DNA of 58,346 bases, from positions 146,656 through 205,001 of the forward strand of contig PLLE01000039.1 in the NCBI GenBank assembly GCA_003141245.1. The letters are read 5' to 3'. The stretch's first letter is position 1, and every line of letters starts with the position of its first letter. Below, one piece after another: positions 19,514 through 29,833 of this stretch. Both the position numbers and the translations under genes were made by a program. Source of the DNA: Chloroflexota bacterium. Lineage in GTDB: Bacteria; Chloroflexota; Limnocylindria; Limnocylindrales; CSP1-4. The notes under the pieces were generated by a model. It searched no databases and was not told the origin of the DNA. It saw nothing but the letters and a program-made list of their open reading frames with translations.

Positions 19514-19842
19514 GCGGGCATTGTGCCAGGCGAGGTCCGTTGCGCGCGACGTCCTTTTCTCGGCAGGGGTCCGGCTCGGGCATCGCGGCGCCTTTCGCCT
19601 CGAAATGTGGGTTTCTTAACCAACTGGCGGACCCTGTTTTCACGGAGCGTCGCTACCTTTCGAGTCGGAACACTGGACGAACCTCCTGAACGTTCCATCC
19701 TCCCTCCCTCCGACCGGAGGTGCCGATTGGGCAGGCGCCTCCGGTCCTCCTTTTGTGGGCGCCGACGAGGGGCGAGCGGCGCACGGCAAGGGGCGAGCCC
19801 CGGGTAAGCGGCCGATGATCGGCATGTGCAAGAATCACCCCC
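19514..19842. other. Divergent intergenic region with a terminator-like hairpin
   Basis: This 329-bp gap lies between two divergently transcribed genes and should hold both promoters. No coding frame is convincing. Apart from the hairpin at 19712-19746, it contains AT-richer sequence (gtttcttaacc and ctgttttcac near 19610-19640), which is the most promoter-like stretch. Confidence 0.5.
19712..19746 (+). terminator. Strong hairpin followed by cctcctttt, possible attenuator or small-RNA terminator
   Basis: Arms 19712-19724 (GACCGGAGGTGCC) and 19734-19746 (GGCGCCTCCGGTC) pair over 13 bp with one G-T pair and a 9-base loop. Cctcctttt follows. It has the form of an intrinsic terminator on the plus strand, yet no gene precedes it on that strand. 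It therefore may end a short leader or small RNA upstream of the gene at 19843. Confidence 0.5.
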
Positions 19843-20517
19843 ATGGAACTCACCTGGTACGGGCGGACCTGCGTCCGCATGCGCAGCAAAGACGCGGTCG
19901 TGGTCGCCGACGCATATCAGTCGGTCGTCGGGCCGACCGGCCGCGGCATTACCGGCGACATCGTCACCTACAGCCACCCGGACGACTCGCCTCACCCCAA
20001 GGCCAGGGGCCGTCTATCGCGGGATGGCTCGACGCTGCTGCCCAGCAGTCTCGAAGAAGCCTTCTGCCTGGACGGGCCCGGCGAGTACGAGATCAAGGAC
20101 GTCCTGATCACCGGCGTCCGGACCTTCCGCGACGAAGCCAAGGGCGGCGAGCGCGGCCGCAACATCGCCTTTCTGGTGGAATTGGACGGCGTGCGCGTCA
20201 TCCATCTCGGCGAGATCGGCCACCTGCTGACTGAGGACAAGCTCACCGACATCGGTCCGGTGGACGTGGCCTGCATCCCCGTCGGGGGCTCGCTCCCCGC
20301 CATGAAGGCGGCCGAGCTGGTGGCTCAGCTCGATGCCAAGGTCGTCTTCCCGATGCCGGTCTGCGACGACGCGGAATCGACCGAGGCGCTCGCCAAGTTC
20401 CTGCACGAGATGGGCGTCTCGACGCCGCCGGCTCTTCAGTCGAAGCTGACGCTCATGCCGTCGTCGCTCCCCGCGGAAGTGACGACGGTCTTGCTGGAGC
20501 AGCGCGGCAAGATCTGA
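19843..20517 (+). CDS. MBL-fold protein of the UPF0173/UlaG-like type
   Basis: A 224-residue protein starting MELTWYGRTCVRMRSKDAVV, the typical opening of zinc-dependent beta-lactamase-superfamily proteins related to UlaG and UPF0173. GPGEYEIKDVLITGVRTF and GVRVIHLGEIGHLLTEDKL match later family strands. The metal motif is altered: SHPDDSPH stands where HxHxDH is expected. Metal binding or catalysis may therefore differ from the family norm. No ribosome site precedes the ATG. The gene converges with hutI. Confidence 0.75.
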   Translation: MELTWYGRTCVRMRSKDAVVVADAYQSVVGPTGRGITGDIVTYSHPDDSPHPKARGRLSRDGSTLLPSSLEEAFCLDGPGEYEIKDVLITGVRTFRDEAKGGERGRNIAFLVELDGVRVIHLGEIGHLLTEDKLTDIGPVDVACIPVGGSLPAMKAAELVAQLDAKVVFPMPVCDDAESTEALAKFLHEMGVSTPPALQSKLTLMPSSLPAEVTTVLLEQRGKI

Positions 20518-20541
20518 CGGCAGAAAGCCGGCAGCCGAAAA

Positions 20542-20566
20542 CCGGCCGGCGCCGAAAACCGGCCGG
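20542..20566. terminator. Possible bidirectional terminator between convergent genes
   Basis: Two copies of CCGGCCGG at 20542-20549 and 20559-20566, each self-complementary and complementary to each other, can form an 8-bp stem with a 9-base loop ending gaaaa. A direct repeat of cgaaaaccggccgg surrounds them. The location between two convergent stops fits termination in both directions. Confidence 0.4.
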
Positions 20567-20588
20567 CCGATGACATGGGGCGCGCGCG

Positions 20589-21920
20589 TCAGGCCCGGCG
20601 TTCGAAGACGACGCGACCGCGCCTGACGATCGTCCGAGCCAGGTCGGCGCCGAGCCAGTAGGGAATCTGCTCGAGCGTCGGCACGCCCCAGACGACCAGG
20701 TCGGCCTGCTTGCCTGGCTCGATCGAGCCGATCTCGGCGCCGAGCCCCAGGGCGTGGGCGGCGTTGATCGTGACCGCCGAAAGCGCCTCGGCCGGGGTCA
20801 AGCCCAGCTCCACGCAGCCGATCGACATCACCAGGGGCAGGCTGAGTGTGGGGCTCGTGCCCGGGTTCAGATCCGTGGCTAGGGCCACCGGAACGCCGGC
20901 GTCGATGAAGCGGCGGGCCGGGGCGAAGTGGTGCTTGCCGAGGAACCAGCTCGTGGCCGGCAGCAGCGTCGCCACGACCGGATGGCCCGCTTGCGCGGTC
21001 CGGGCCAGCGCCTCGATCCCCGCCTCCGACGGCGCCGCGAGGTGATCCGCCGAGAGGCAGCCCAACTCCGCGGCCAGCTCGGCCCCGCCCGACGGGGCAA
21101 GCTCGTCGGCGTGGATGCGGAGCGCCAGGCCGTGGTCGGCGGCGGCATGCAGGATGCGGCGGCTCTGGTCGGCCGAGAAGACGCCTTGCTCGCAGAAGAC
21201 GTCGCAGAAGAGGGCGATCCCCTGGCGGGCCACCGCAGGCAGCTGATCGCGGACGACGTGGGCGACGTACTCGTCCGTGCCGCCGGGGCGGTCGCGATAC
21301 TCCGCGGGAACCGCGTGCGCGCCAAGGAATGTGGGGATGAGCCCGACCGGGCCTTCGCGGTCGAGCCGGCCGATCAAGTCCAGCAGCCGGATCTCCGTCG
21401 CGACGTCCAGACCGTAGCCGGACTTGGCCTCCGCGGTCGTCGTTCCGTTGGCGAGCATCTGGGCCAAGCGGGCGCGGCCCCCGGCCAGCAGCTCTTCGTC
21501 CGACGCGGCGCGGGTTGCGGCCACTGTCGAGAGAATCCCGCCGCCCGTGGCCAGCACGTCCAGGTAGCCGGCGCCACGGGCGCGGACCTGCCACTCGCCC
21601 TCGCGAGTCCCGGCGAAGAGCAGGTGGGTGTGGGCGTCGACGAGGCCCGGCGTGATGAAGCCGCCGTGCGCGTCGAGACGGCGAAACTCGTCGAGCGGGA
21701 GCCCCTCGGCCACGATCTGGCGGTGGACTTCGTCGCTCCAGCCCACGGCCAGGATCCGCCCCTCCCAGCACGCGACGGCGAGCGCGCCCCCCGAGATCAG
21801 ATCCGCGTTCCCCTGGGCGCCGCCTCTCCGTATCGGGCCCGCCATCGTGGCGATCCCGCTCGCCCCTTCGACCAGCAGCCCGCGGCCCGCCGTGCCATTC
21901 GGCCGCGGTTCCCCGCTCAT
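20589..21920 (-). CDS. hutI: Imidazolonepropionase
   Basis: A 443-residue amidohydrolase-fold enzyme opening imidazolone-5-propionate to N-formimino-L-glutamate, the third step of histidine degradation. Metal and substrate motifs are DAHTHLLFAGTREGEW (HxH), TTTAEAKSGYGLD, RIHADEL, SADHLAAPSEAG and ALATDLNPGTSP with the metal-binding Asp; these are specific to HutI. ATG 21920 overlaps the ftcD stop as ATGA and excludes longer frames. The product is handed to the adjacent FtcD. Length is slightly above the usual ~410 because of a Gly-rich N terminus. Confidence 0.95.
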   Translation of the reverse strand: MSGEPRPNGTAGRGLLVEGASGIATMAGPIRRGGAQGNADLISGGALAVACWEGRILAVGWSDEVHRQIVAEGLPLDEFRRLDAHGGFITPGLVDAHTHLLFAGTREGEWQVRARGAGYLDVLATGGGILSTVAATRAASDEELLAGGRARLAQMLANGTTTAEAKSGYGLDVATEIRLLDLIGRLDREGPVGLIPTFLGAHAVPAEYRDRPGGTDEYVAHVVRDQLPAVARQGIALFCDVFCEQGVFSADQSRRILHAAADHGLALRIHADELAPSGGAELAAELGCLSADHLAAPSEAGIEALARTAQAGHPVVATLLPATSWFLGKHHFAPARRFIDAGVPVALATDLNPGTSPTLSLPLVMSIGCVELGLTPAEALSAVTINAAHALGLGAEIGSIEPGKQADLVVWGVPTLEQIPYWLGADLARTIVRRGRVVFERRA

Positions 21921-22879
21921 TGGCCGCGAACCGCGTCGAGCCGCAGCTCGAGCGCCTGCATCGGCGAGAAGTCGCGCAGCCGCAGGAAATCGGCCGCACC
22001 CGCCAGTCGCTCGGCAGTCGAGCGGCCGACTGGGATTCCGGCGTGGTCGGCTACGTCCAGCAGCGACGCCAGAGGCGCAAGTCCGATCAGTTCGGACTCG
22101 GCCAGCTCGACCTCCCCCTCGGCCGCCTCCGCCCGGACCGCCTCCCAGACGAGCCATAGCGGCGTCGTGCGGAAGTCGAGCAGGTTCATCGATACCTGGG
22201 CCCGGCCGAGCTCCCCGATCCAGAAGCCGCTGGCCTGGACCCGCGGCAGTCCGCCGCTCGACTCTCGGATCCGGCGCGCGATCCGCCTGGCCAGATCGAC
22301 GTCGCTGCTGGCGAGGTTGATGTTGTAGGCGATCAGGAACGGCCTGGCACCGACCGCCACCGCCCCTGCCGTGGAGTGGAGCCGTGCGGGGCCGAAGTCC
22401 GGCTCGCGGCCGGGCTCCCCGATCAGCGTCTTGAGCCCCTCGTACTGGCCACGCCGAACGTCCGCGAGCCGCTGCCGCGTCGGCGCCGTGGCCGCCTCGC
22501 CGTACAGGTACACGGGCAGCGAGAACCGCTCCGCGACCCGCGCCCCGAATGTCCGCGCCAGCTCGACGCAGTCGGACATCGTCGTCTCGCCCAACGGCAC
22601 GAACGGCACAACGTCGACGGCCCCGATGCGCGGGTGCTCGCCGGCGTGCCGCTCCATGTCGATCTCGGCGACGGCGACGGCAAAGGTGCGCTCCAGCGCC
22701 TCGAGCATCGGGGCCGCCTCTCCGGCGAGAGTCAGGACGCTGCGGTTGTGGCTGGCGTCGCTGGTTCGATCGAGCAGGAAGGCGCCCGGCACGCTCTCGA
22801 CCGCCGCCGCGAGCTTGTCGACGACCTCGATTCGGCGTCCTTCGCTGAAGTTGGGAACTGACTCGACGAGCCTGGTCAC
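21917..22879 (-). CDS. ftcD: Glutamate formimidoyltransferase
   Basis: A 320-residue single-function formiminotransferase moving the formimino group of formiminoglutamate to tetrahydrofolate. Signatures are ESVPNFSEGRR at the N terminus, RTSDASHNRSVLTLAG, HPRIGAVDVVPFVPL with the catalytic His region, YLYGEAA, and ARPFLIAYNINLASSD. No cyclodeaminase domain follows. It is first in the minus-strand pair with hutI. This places the organism's histidine route on the folate-linked branch rather than HutF/HutG. Confidence 0.94.
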   Translation of the reverse strand: MTRLVESVPNFSEGRRIEVVDKLAAAVESVPGAFLLDRTSDASHNRSVLTLAGEAAPMLEALERTFAVAVAEIDMERHAGEHPRIGAVDVVPFVPLGETTMSDCVELARTFGARVAERFSLPVYLYGEAATAPTRQRLADVRRGQYEGLKTLIGEPGREPDFGPARLHSTAGAVAVGARPFLIAYNINLASSDVDLARRIARRIRESSGGLPRVQASGFWIGELGRAQVSMNLLDFRTTPLWLVWEAVRAEAAEGEVELAESELIGLAPLASLLDVADHAGIPVGRSTAERLAGAADFLRLRDFSPMQALELRLDAVRGQ

Positions 22880-23010
22880 CCTGCCTCCGATCCACCGGTA
22901 ACTGGCCGCCCGAATAGCCGATGCTTATCGTGGCACAGCTTGAATGAGACGGGTCGCCTAATGCCGGGCCAAGGGTCGGTTGATACGATGCCGCCACATA
23001 AGGACGGGGC

Positions 23011-24348
23011 ATGCTGGGAATAGCTCGACCTTCACTCTGGCGCCACGGCGACTTCCGGAAGCTCTGGACGGCCGCCACGGTGAGTGTGCTCGGCAGCCAG
23101 GTCACCCTGATCGCCGTTCCGTACATCGCGTTGACCATGCTCCACGCGAGCGTCTTCCAGGTCTCCCTGCTCGCCGCAGTCGAGATGCTGCCGTTTCTGC
23201 TCTTCACGCTGCTGGCCGGTGCCTGGCTGGATCGCGTCAGGCGGCGGCCCGTCCTGATCGCCGCGGATTTCGGCCGGGGCGCCGTTCTCCTGAGCATCCC
23301 GGTGGCCTACGTGGCCGGCGTGATGTCGATCTGGCAGCTGTTCATCGTGGCCTTCGTGACCGGCACCTTCAGCGCCTTCTTCGACGTGGCCGATCAATCG
23401 TTCCTGCCGGCGCTGATCGACCGCGATGATCTGGTGGAGGGCAACGGGCGCCTGCAGGTCAGCTACTCCGCGGCGCAGATCGGCGGCCCCACGCTGGCCG
23501 GCAACCTCATCCAGATCGTGGCGGCGCCGCTGGCGATCGTTGCCGACGCCCTGAGCTTCTTCATCTCGGGCGGCCTGATCGGCCTCATCCGCAAGCGCGA
23601 AGACAAGCCGGAGCGGATGCTCGACGCCGCCGGGCGCCCGACGTCTCTGCGGGCCGAGATCTCCAGCGGCCTGCGCTACGTGCTGGGCAACCGCTACCTG
23701 CGCTCGATCGCCGGCTGCACGGGGACGTCGAACCTCTTTGGGGCGGCGCTCTTCGGCGTCTTCCCGGTCCTGATCTGGCGCGAGCTGAATCTGCCGCCGG
23801 CCTTCTTCGGGACGGTCGTCGGCCTGGCGAGCTTCGGCTTCCTGGCCGGGGCGGCGCTCTCGGGCCGCCTGCCGCGAAGGTTCGGGCTCGGGCCGACGAT
23901 CATCGTCTCGGCAGCCCTGAGCTCGCCCGCCTTCCTGCTGCTGACGCTGACGCCGGCGCGGCTGGAGTGGGCGGCCGTCACGCTGTTCGCAGGCTGGTCC
24001 GTGCTCGGCTTCACGCAGGTCGTCTACAACGTGGCCCAGATCAGCCTGCGCCAGTCGATCACCCCGTTGGCGATGCAGAGCCGCATGAATGCCACGATGC
24101 GTTTCATCGTCTGGGGCACGATCCCGATCGGGTCGTTGATGGGCGGCCTGCTGGCAACGCTGCTGCCGGTGCGCCTGGCGCTGGTCATCGTGGCGCTGGG
24201 GTCGTTCGCGTCCGTGCCGTGGGTGCTCTTCTCGCCGCTCCGCTCGCTGCGCCAGATGCCCGAAGAGGTGGGCGGCGAGGGAGCCGACAGGACGGGCGCG
24301 GCCGAACCGCTTCTCGAGCCGGTCAAGACCCAGGCCACGACCGCCTAG
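23011..24348 (+). CDS. MFS transporter (MFS_3 / enterobactin-exporter-like)
   Basis: A 445-residue integral membrane protein with about 12 hydrophobic segments. The start LWRHGDFRKLWTAATVSVLG is typical of this MFS branch, and the inter-helix-2/3 loop GAWLDRVRRRPVLIAADFGR is the MFS signature. DVADQSFLPALIDRDDLVEGN is a hallmark of the MFS_3/EntS-like exporters. It probably exports a small molecule or drug by proton antiport; the substrate is unknown. AAGGACGG precedes the ATG. It is divergent from the hut pair and need not be related to it. Confidence 0.88.
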   Translation: MLGIARPSLWRHGDFRKLWTAATVSVLGSQVTLIAVPYIALTMLHASVFQVSLLAAVEMLPFLLFTLLAGAWLDRVRRRPVLIAADFGRGAVLLSIPVAYVAGVMSIWQLFIVAFVTGTFSAFFDVADQSFLPALIDRDDLVEGNGRLQVSYSAAQIGGPTLAGNLIQIVAAPLAIVADALSFFISGGLIGLIRKREDKPERMLDAAGRPTSLRAEISSGLRYVLGNRYLRSIAGCTGTSNLFGAALFGVFPVLIWRELNLPPAFFGTVVGLASFGFLAGAALSGRLPRRFGLGPTIIVSAALSSPAFLLLTLTPARLEWAAVTLFAGWSVLGFTQVVYNVAQISLRQSITPLAMQSRMNATMRFIVWGTIPIGSLMGGLLATLLPVRLALVIVALGSFASVPWVLFSPLRSLRQMPEEVGGEGADRTGAAEPLLEPVKTQATTA

Positions 24349-24384
24349 GGCCGGCGAAGACCGCCGGCCCCGATTGAGGGTCGG

Positions 24385-24972
24385 CTACTGTGCCGGAGCC
24401 GCGGGCGCGGCGGGCGGGGTCGGCTCGGCGGGGGCGGGGGCAGGCGCGAGGGTGGGGGCAGGCGCGAGGGTGGGCGCAGCCGACAGTGCGGGCGCAGGGG
24501 CGGGGGCAGGGGCGGGGGCAGGCACGGGCGCAGCCGTCCGGGCCGTGGCGGTCGCTTGCTTCTCGGCTTGGATCTGGAGCACCTCCACCACGACCAGCAC
24601 GGCCGCAATCGTGGCAACGACCAGATGAACGGTCATCCTGTAGGTGGCAATCATGTCGGGGCCGACGGCGCTGTGGCGCATCGCGAGGTTGGTCAGGAAT
24701 GCCAGCGCGCTCCATCCGAACGTCGCGGCGAGGACGTAGAAGTTGGGCCGCAGCAACAGCAGAGCGAGCAGGGCGGCGCTCACGACGGCGGCGCCCAGGT
24801 CGACCAGCCAGCCGGCGTTGACGTTGCACGTCGAGCCGCTGCCCCCGTAGAAGTAATTGCACAGATCCGGCATCTGCATGTTTATGAGCCCGTTGCCGGC
24901 GTCGACCAGGGCGACGAACCCCAGCAGCAGCGCAAGCACGTAGCTCGGACGGTTGAGATTGCGCGTGGCCAT
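24385..24972 (-). CDS. Small four-helix membrane protein with Ala/Pro tail
   Basis: A 195-residue protein of no recognised family. Hydrophobic segments lie at about residues 11-26, 56-77, 79-95 and 113-132. The last 50 residues are a simple Ala-Pro array with PAPALSAAPTLAP units, encoded by repeats at 24385-24540. A strong AGGAGGGAG site precedes ATG 24972. The tail would be a flexible, probably extended linker on one membrane face. Codon use outside the tail looks like that of its neighbours. Confidence 0.75.
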   Translation of the reverse strand: MATRNLNRPSYVLALLLGFVALVDAGNGLINMQMPDLCNYFYGGSGSTCNVNAGWLVDLGAAVVSAALLALLLLRPNFYVLAATFGWSALAFLTNLAMRHSAVGPDMIATYRMTVHLVVATIAAVLVVVEVLQIQAEKQATATARTAAPVPAPAPAPAPAPALSAAPTLAPAPTLAPAPAPAEPTPPAAPAAPAQ

Positions 24973-25053
24973 TCGATCTCCCTCCTGTGACTCAAACGTG
25001 GCGGACTCAGGCAGATCGTAGTCGTCCGTCGAAGAGGCGTCGAGGTATGCGCG

Positions 25054-26757
<1,704 letters not shown>

Positions 26758-26759
26758 CC

Positions 26760-27428
26760 CTAATTGATCCCCTCGATCAGCTGGCGGCCGAGGCGGCGCG
26801 GACCGAGGTCCATGATCGAGACGAGGATGCCGTTGCCCAGGCTGAGCGTGTAGGCCATCACGCCGCCCTTGCACGTGGCCACGTCGACCTGCCAGTCGTT
26901 GATCGACTCCAGGGTGGTCGTGTCGATCCCGTCGGCCTGCGAGCAGGCGGTCTTGAACCAGCTGTCGCGCCAGGAGGCGTAGAAGTCGTCGGTCTGGGCG
27001 CCTTCGCGGAGCGAGGCGACCGAGACCTCCAGCCAGTTCAGATCCGAGATCGAGTCGATGTGGGCGACGTAGTAGGCGTCGAAGGGGCTCGCGTAGTTCG
27101 GATCGTCGAGCGCGAGCATCTCGAACTCCACGTCCTCGAGCAACGGGTTGCCGCCGACGGATGCCGGGATGTTGCTCAGAAGGCTCGGATCGATCCGAAG
27201 GCCGAAGGTGCCGGTTGTTCCGTTCGGCCAGCCGGTGGGCTCGATCGGCACGGACGTGACGAGCGGCGGCGGGTTGGTGACGACCACCGTGTAGGAGCAG
27301 CCAACCGCGACGACCGAGGTGGCGAGAAGGACGGCCGCGGCAAGGAGCCCGCCGATCCGAAGCCGCCCGATTCGAGGCCGCCCGATTCGAGGCCGCCCGA
27401 TTCGAGGCCGCCCGATTCGAGGCCGCAT
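26760..27428 (-). CDS. Predicted lipoprotein with RPRIG repeats before its signal peptide
   Basis: A 222-residue protein. Five RPRIG-type units encoded by a 15-bp repeat (27353-27425) precede a hydrophobic stretch ending VVAVGCSY, a lipobox. The mature part has no known motif; [19 protein letters not shown] and [19 protein letters not shown] are its most conserved-looking segments. It is probably anchored outside the cytoplasmic membrane. It lies directly between the GNAT gene and hutU with gaps of 0-2 bp, so all three may be one transcript. The arginine-rich extension before the signal peptide is unusual; an internal start would remove it. Confidence 0.7.
   Translation of the reverse strand: MRPRIGRPRIGRPRIGRPRIGRLRIGGLLAAAVLLATSVVAVGCSYTVVVTNPPPLVTSVPIEPTGWPNGTTGTFGLRIDPSLLSNIPASVGGNPLLEDVEFEMLALDDPNYASPFDAYYVAHIDSISDLNWLEVSVASLREGAQTDDFYASWRDSWFKTACSQADGIDTTTLESINDWQVDVATCKGGVMAYTLSLGNGILVSIMDLGPRRLGRQLIEGIN
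27353..27425. repeat. 15-bp tandem repeat encoding RPRIG
   Basis: About five copies of gattcgaggccgccc lie at the extreme 5' end of the lipoprotein gene. Most copies are identical, so expansion looks recent. Confidence 0.9.
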
Positions 27429-28268
27429 CTAGAGCTCCCTCCGCATGACCGGGTAGCGTTCATCGTCCGCGGCCAGGGCGAAGCCGGCCCGGAGCCAGAA
27501 CCCGGGTTTGGCCGCGGGCGTGGCGTCGGCGACGGCATGCGCCTCGGGGTAGGCCTCCACCGCGGCGAAGCCCCGGCCGGCCAGGTCGCGGCACACCTCA
27601 GCCACGAGACGCAGAGCGTGGCCACTCCCGCGGCCGGCGGCGGTGGTGGCGATGCACGTTATCACCGCGGGCAGCGGCGCCTGGGGGAGCTGCGGGTAGA
27701 GGTCGCGCGTTCGGAGCGCGCGGGGGTACGCGGAGAGTGGCCCGAACTGGCAGTACGCCACGGCCTCGCCGTCGACGAGCATCACCTTGGCGTAGCTGCC
27801 GAAGATGCCGAGCCCCCGACCGAGCAGCTGCAGCTTGCGCGGCGCCTCGGCGGCGATCGTCGGCCTGGCCGGGCGCTGCGGCGCGAAGGGATTGTCGGCC
27901 AGGCGATCGGCCGCGGATACGTCGGCCGCGAACAGATTGACTGAGGCCTTGGGCGGTGGGGCGAACGGGTTCGACTCGAACCTGGGCGGCGGCGCGAAGG
28001 GATTGCTCGAGCGCTCGGCCGAGGTCGCCCCAGTCGAGCCGACAGTCGAGCCGGAGGTCGAACCTGCGGCCCCAGCGGTCGAACCTGCGGCCCCAGCGGT
28101 CGAACCGACGGCACCGGCAGGCAGCCACCTCGGCCGGCTGGCCTTCGACCCGCTGTCGGCGTCCTCCCAGTAGTCGCACGTTCGATGGTCGAACGCCTGA
28201 TCCGCGCAAGGCGGAACCAGCCCGAAGCGGGCTTCGTCGGTCAGGTCGACGATCTCGATCGTTGCCAT
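27429..28268 (-). CDS. GNAT-like acetyltransferase with a low-complexity insert
   Basis: A 279-residue protein. The C-terminal half has the GNAT pattern: [45 protein letters not shown] (acetyl-CoA pyrophosphate loop, GRGSGHA) and [23 protein letters not shown]. The N-terminal [14 protein letters not shown] contains a possible metal or thiol site. Between them lies an insert with GSTAGAA units and repeated SNPFAPPP. Its substrate is unknown. ATG 28268 is directly upstream of the lipoprotein gene. Confidence 0.75.
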   Translation of the reverse strand: MATIEIVDLTDEARFGLVPPCADQAFDHRTCDYWEDADSGSKASRPRWLPAGAVGSTAGAAGSTAGAAGSTSGSTVGSTGATSAERSSNPFAPPPRFESNPFAPPPKASVNLFAADVSAADRLADNPFAPQRPARPTIAAEAPRKLQLLGRGLGIFGSYAKVMLVDGEAVAYCQFGPLSAYPRALRTRDLYPQLPQAPLPAVITCIATTAAGRGSGHALRLVAEVCRDLAGRGFAAVEAYPEAHAVADATPAAKPGFWLRAGFALAADDERYPVMRREL

Positions 28269-28359
28269 GGCGGCGCAACTGTAGCGCCAGAAGGGCAGAA
28301 GGGCGGCGGGGCGGGCGGCGGGGCCGCACGACGCGGCCGTCGCCTCGTCGTCGCGCAGC

Positions 28360-28365
28360 TAGACT
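28360..28365 (+). promoter_or_regulatory. -10 hexamer TAGACT directly before an MFS gene
   Basis: TAGACT ends 7 bp before ATG 28373 and no ribosome site is present, again suggesting a leaderless transcript. Confidence 0.45.
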
Positions 28366-28372
28366 GCGGGAC

Positions 28373-29743
28373 ATGACTTTCTCTCCCACGGCACCCACCG
28401 GGTCTGCCTCCGGCGGCGGCCCGCGCTGGCGGCGGGCGCTGACCCGTGGCGTTACCCGGAACGTCGTGGCGCTCGGGCTGGTGAGCCTCTTCACGGACGT
28501 CTCGAGCGAGATGCTCGTCTACGTCATCCCGCTCTTCCTGGCCAACGTGCTATTGGCCCCGGCCGCGGTGATCGGCCTGATCGAGGGCGTGGCGGAGAGC
28601 ACGGCCTCGATCCTCAAGCTCATCAGCGGCGCTGTCTCCGACCGTATCGGGCGGCGCCGCCTGCTGGTCGGCATCGGCTACGGGACGTCTGTCGCCGCCA
28701 AGGCGCTCTACCTCGTGGCGACGGTATGGCCGGTGGTTCTGCTCGGCCGCGTCGGGGATCGGTTTGGCAAGGGGATCCGGACCTCGCCCCGCGACGCGCT
28801 GATCGCCGACTCCACCGCGCCGGAGCACCGGGGAGTGGCGTACGGCTTCCACCGCGCCATGGACACGACCGGAGCGTTTGCCGGCGTGTTGGTGGCGGCC
28901 GCGGTCATCTGGGCCATGGAGGGCGACGCGATCCGCCTCACCGGCGACGCGTTCCGGGTTCTGGTGCTGCTCGCGCTGGTGCCGGGGCTGCTCGCGATCG
29001 TCACGATCGTCGTCGGCGTGCGGGACGTCCGGAGGGCTCCCGCCGACCCGGCCGTTTCGGCTGCCGCCTCCGCCTCGCCTACCGCTGCCGCCTCGCCCAC
29101 CGCACCCGGATCGGCTACCGCCGCCGGCTCGGCCGCCCCGGTCGGCCTCGTCCGCCGTACCGTCGGCAGCGTCTCCGAATGGCGCCGCTTCCCCCGCCCG
29201 TTCTGGCTCTTCATGCTGGCCAACGCGCTCTTCACCCTGGGCAACTCGAGCGACGCCTTCCTGGCGCTTCGATCGCAGAACCTGGGCCTCACACTGCTGG
29301 CCCTCCTGCTGACGATCGTCGCCTTCAACGCCACCAACGCGATCGTGGCCTGGCCCGCGGGCGCGCTGTCGGATCGGATCGGTCGGCGCGGCCTGATCGC
29401 TCTCGCGTGGCTCATCTACGCCGTCTGCTATGCCGGCTTCGCGGTGGCCACCTCGGCGGTCTGGGTCGTGCCGCTGTGGGTCGCCTACGGCACCTACTAC
29501 GCGCTGAGCGAGGGGGTCGGCAAGGCCCTGGTGGCGGACCTCGCCCCGACCGAGCTGCGCGCGACCGCCTTCGGCATCCTCAACGCCGTCCAGGGAACGA
29601 TGATCCTGCCGGCCTCCGTGATCGCCGGCATCCTGTGGAGCGCGATCGCACCGCCGGCTCCGTTCTGGTTCGGCGCCGCCTGCGCAGCCGCGGCAGTGGT
29701 GCTGCTCCTGCTGACGGTGAAGCCTCCACGCCAGCCACGATAA
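28373..29743 (+). CDS. MFS transporter
   Basis: A 456-residue transporter with about 12 membrane segments. SLFTDVSSEMLVYVIPLFL and RVGDRFGKGIRTSPRDALIADS define a well-populated MFS branch of unknown substrate. The second-half loop AGALSDRIGRRGLIALAW repeats the MFS signature. The central cytoplasmic loop contains an Ala/Ser/Pro/Thr low-complexity stretch (SASPTAAASPTAPGSATAAG). ATG 28373 was chosen over upstream codons because those overlap the divergent GNAT gene and the -10 box lies just before it. Confidence 0.88.
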   Translation: MTFSPTAPTGSASGGGPRWRRALTRGVTRNVVALGLVSLFTDVSSEMLVYVIPLFLANVLLAPAAVIGLIEGVAESTASILKLISGAVSDRIGRRRLLVGIGYGTSVAAKALYLVATVWPVVLLGRVGDRFGKGIRTSPRDALIADSTAPEHRGVAYGFHRAMDTTGAFAGVLVAAAVIWAMEGDAIRLTGDAFRVLVLLALVPGLLAIVTIVVGVRDVRRAPADPAVSAAASASPTAAASPTAPGSATAAGSAAPVGLVRRTVGSVSEWRRFPRPFWLFMLANALFTLGNSSDAFLALRSQNLGLTLLALLLTIVAFNATNAIVAWPAGALSDRIGRRGLIALAWLIYAVCYAGFAVATSAVWVVPLWVAYGTYYALSEGVGKALVADLAPTELRATAFGILNAVQGTMILPASVIAGILWSAIAPPAPFWFGAACAAAAVVLLLLTVKPPRQPR

Positions 29744-29746
29744 ACT

Positions 29747-29762
29747 GCCCCTCGTCAGGGGC
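29747..29762 (+). terminator. Short hairpin after the MFS gene
   Basis: GCCCCT, loop cgtc, AGGGGC forms a 6-bp stem 3 bp after the stop. No T-run follows, so terminator function is uncertain. Confidence 0.3.
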
Positions 29763-29833
29763 CGAACGTCCTCGCCCCCTCAAACATGACTGGCTGGCGC
29801 TCACCTCGAACCGCCGGCGGATGGAGCCAAGAG

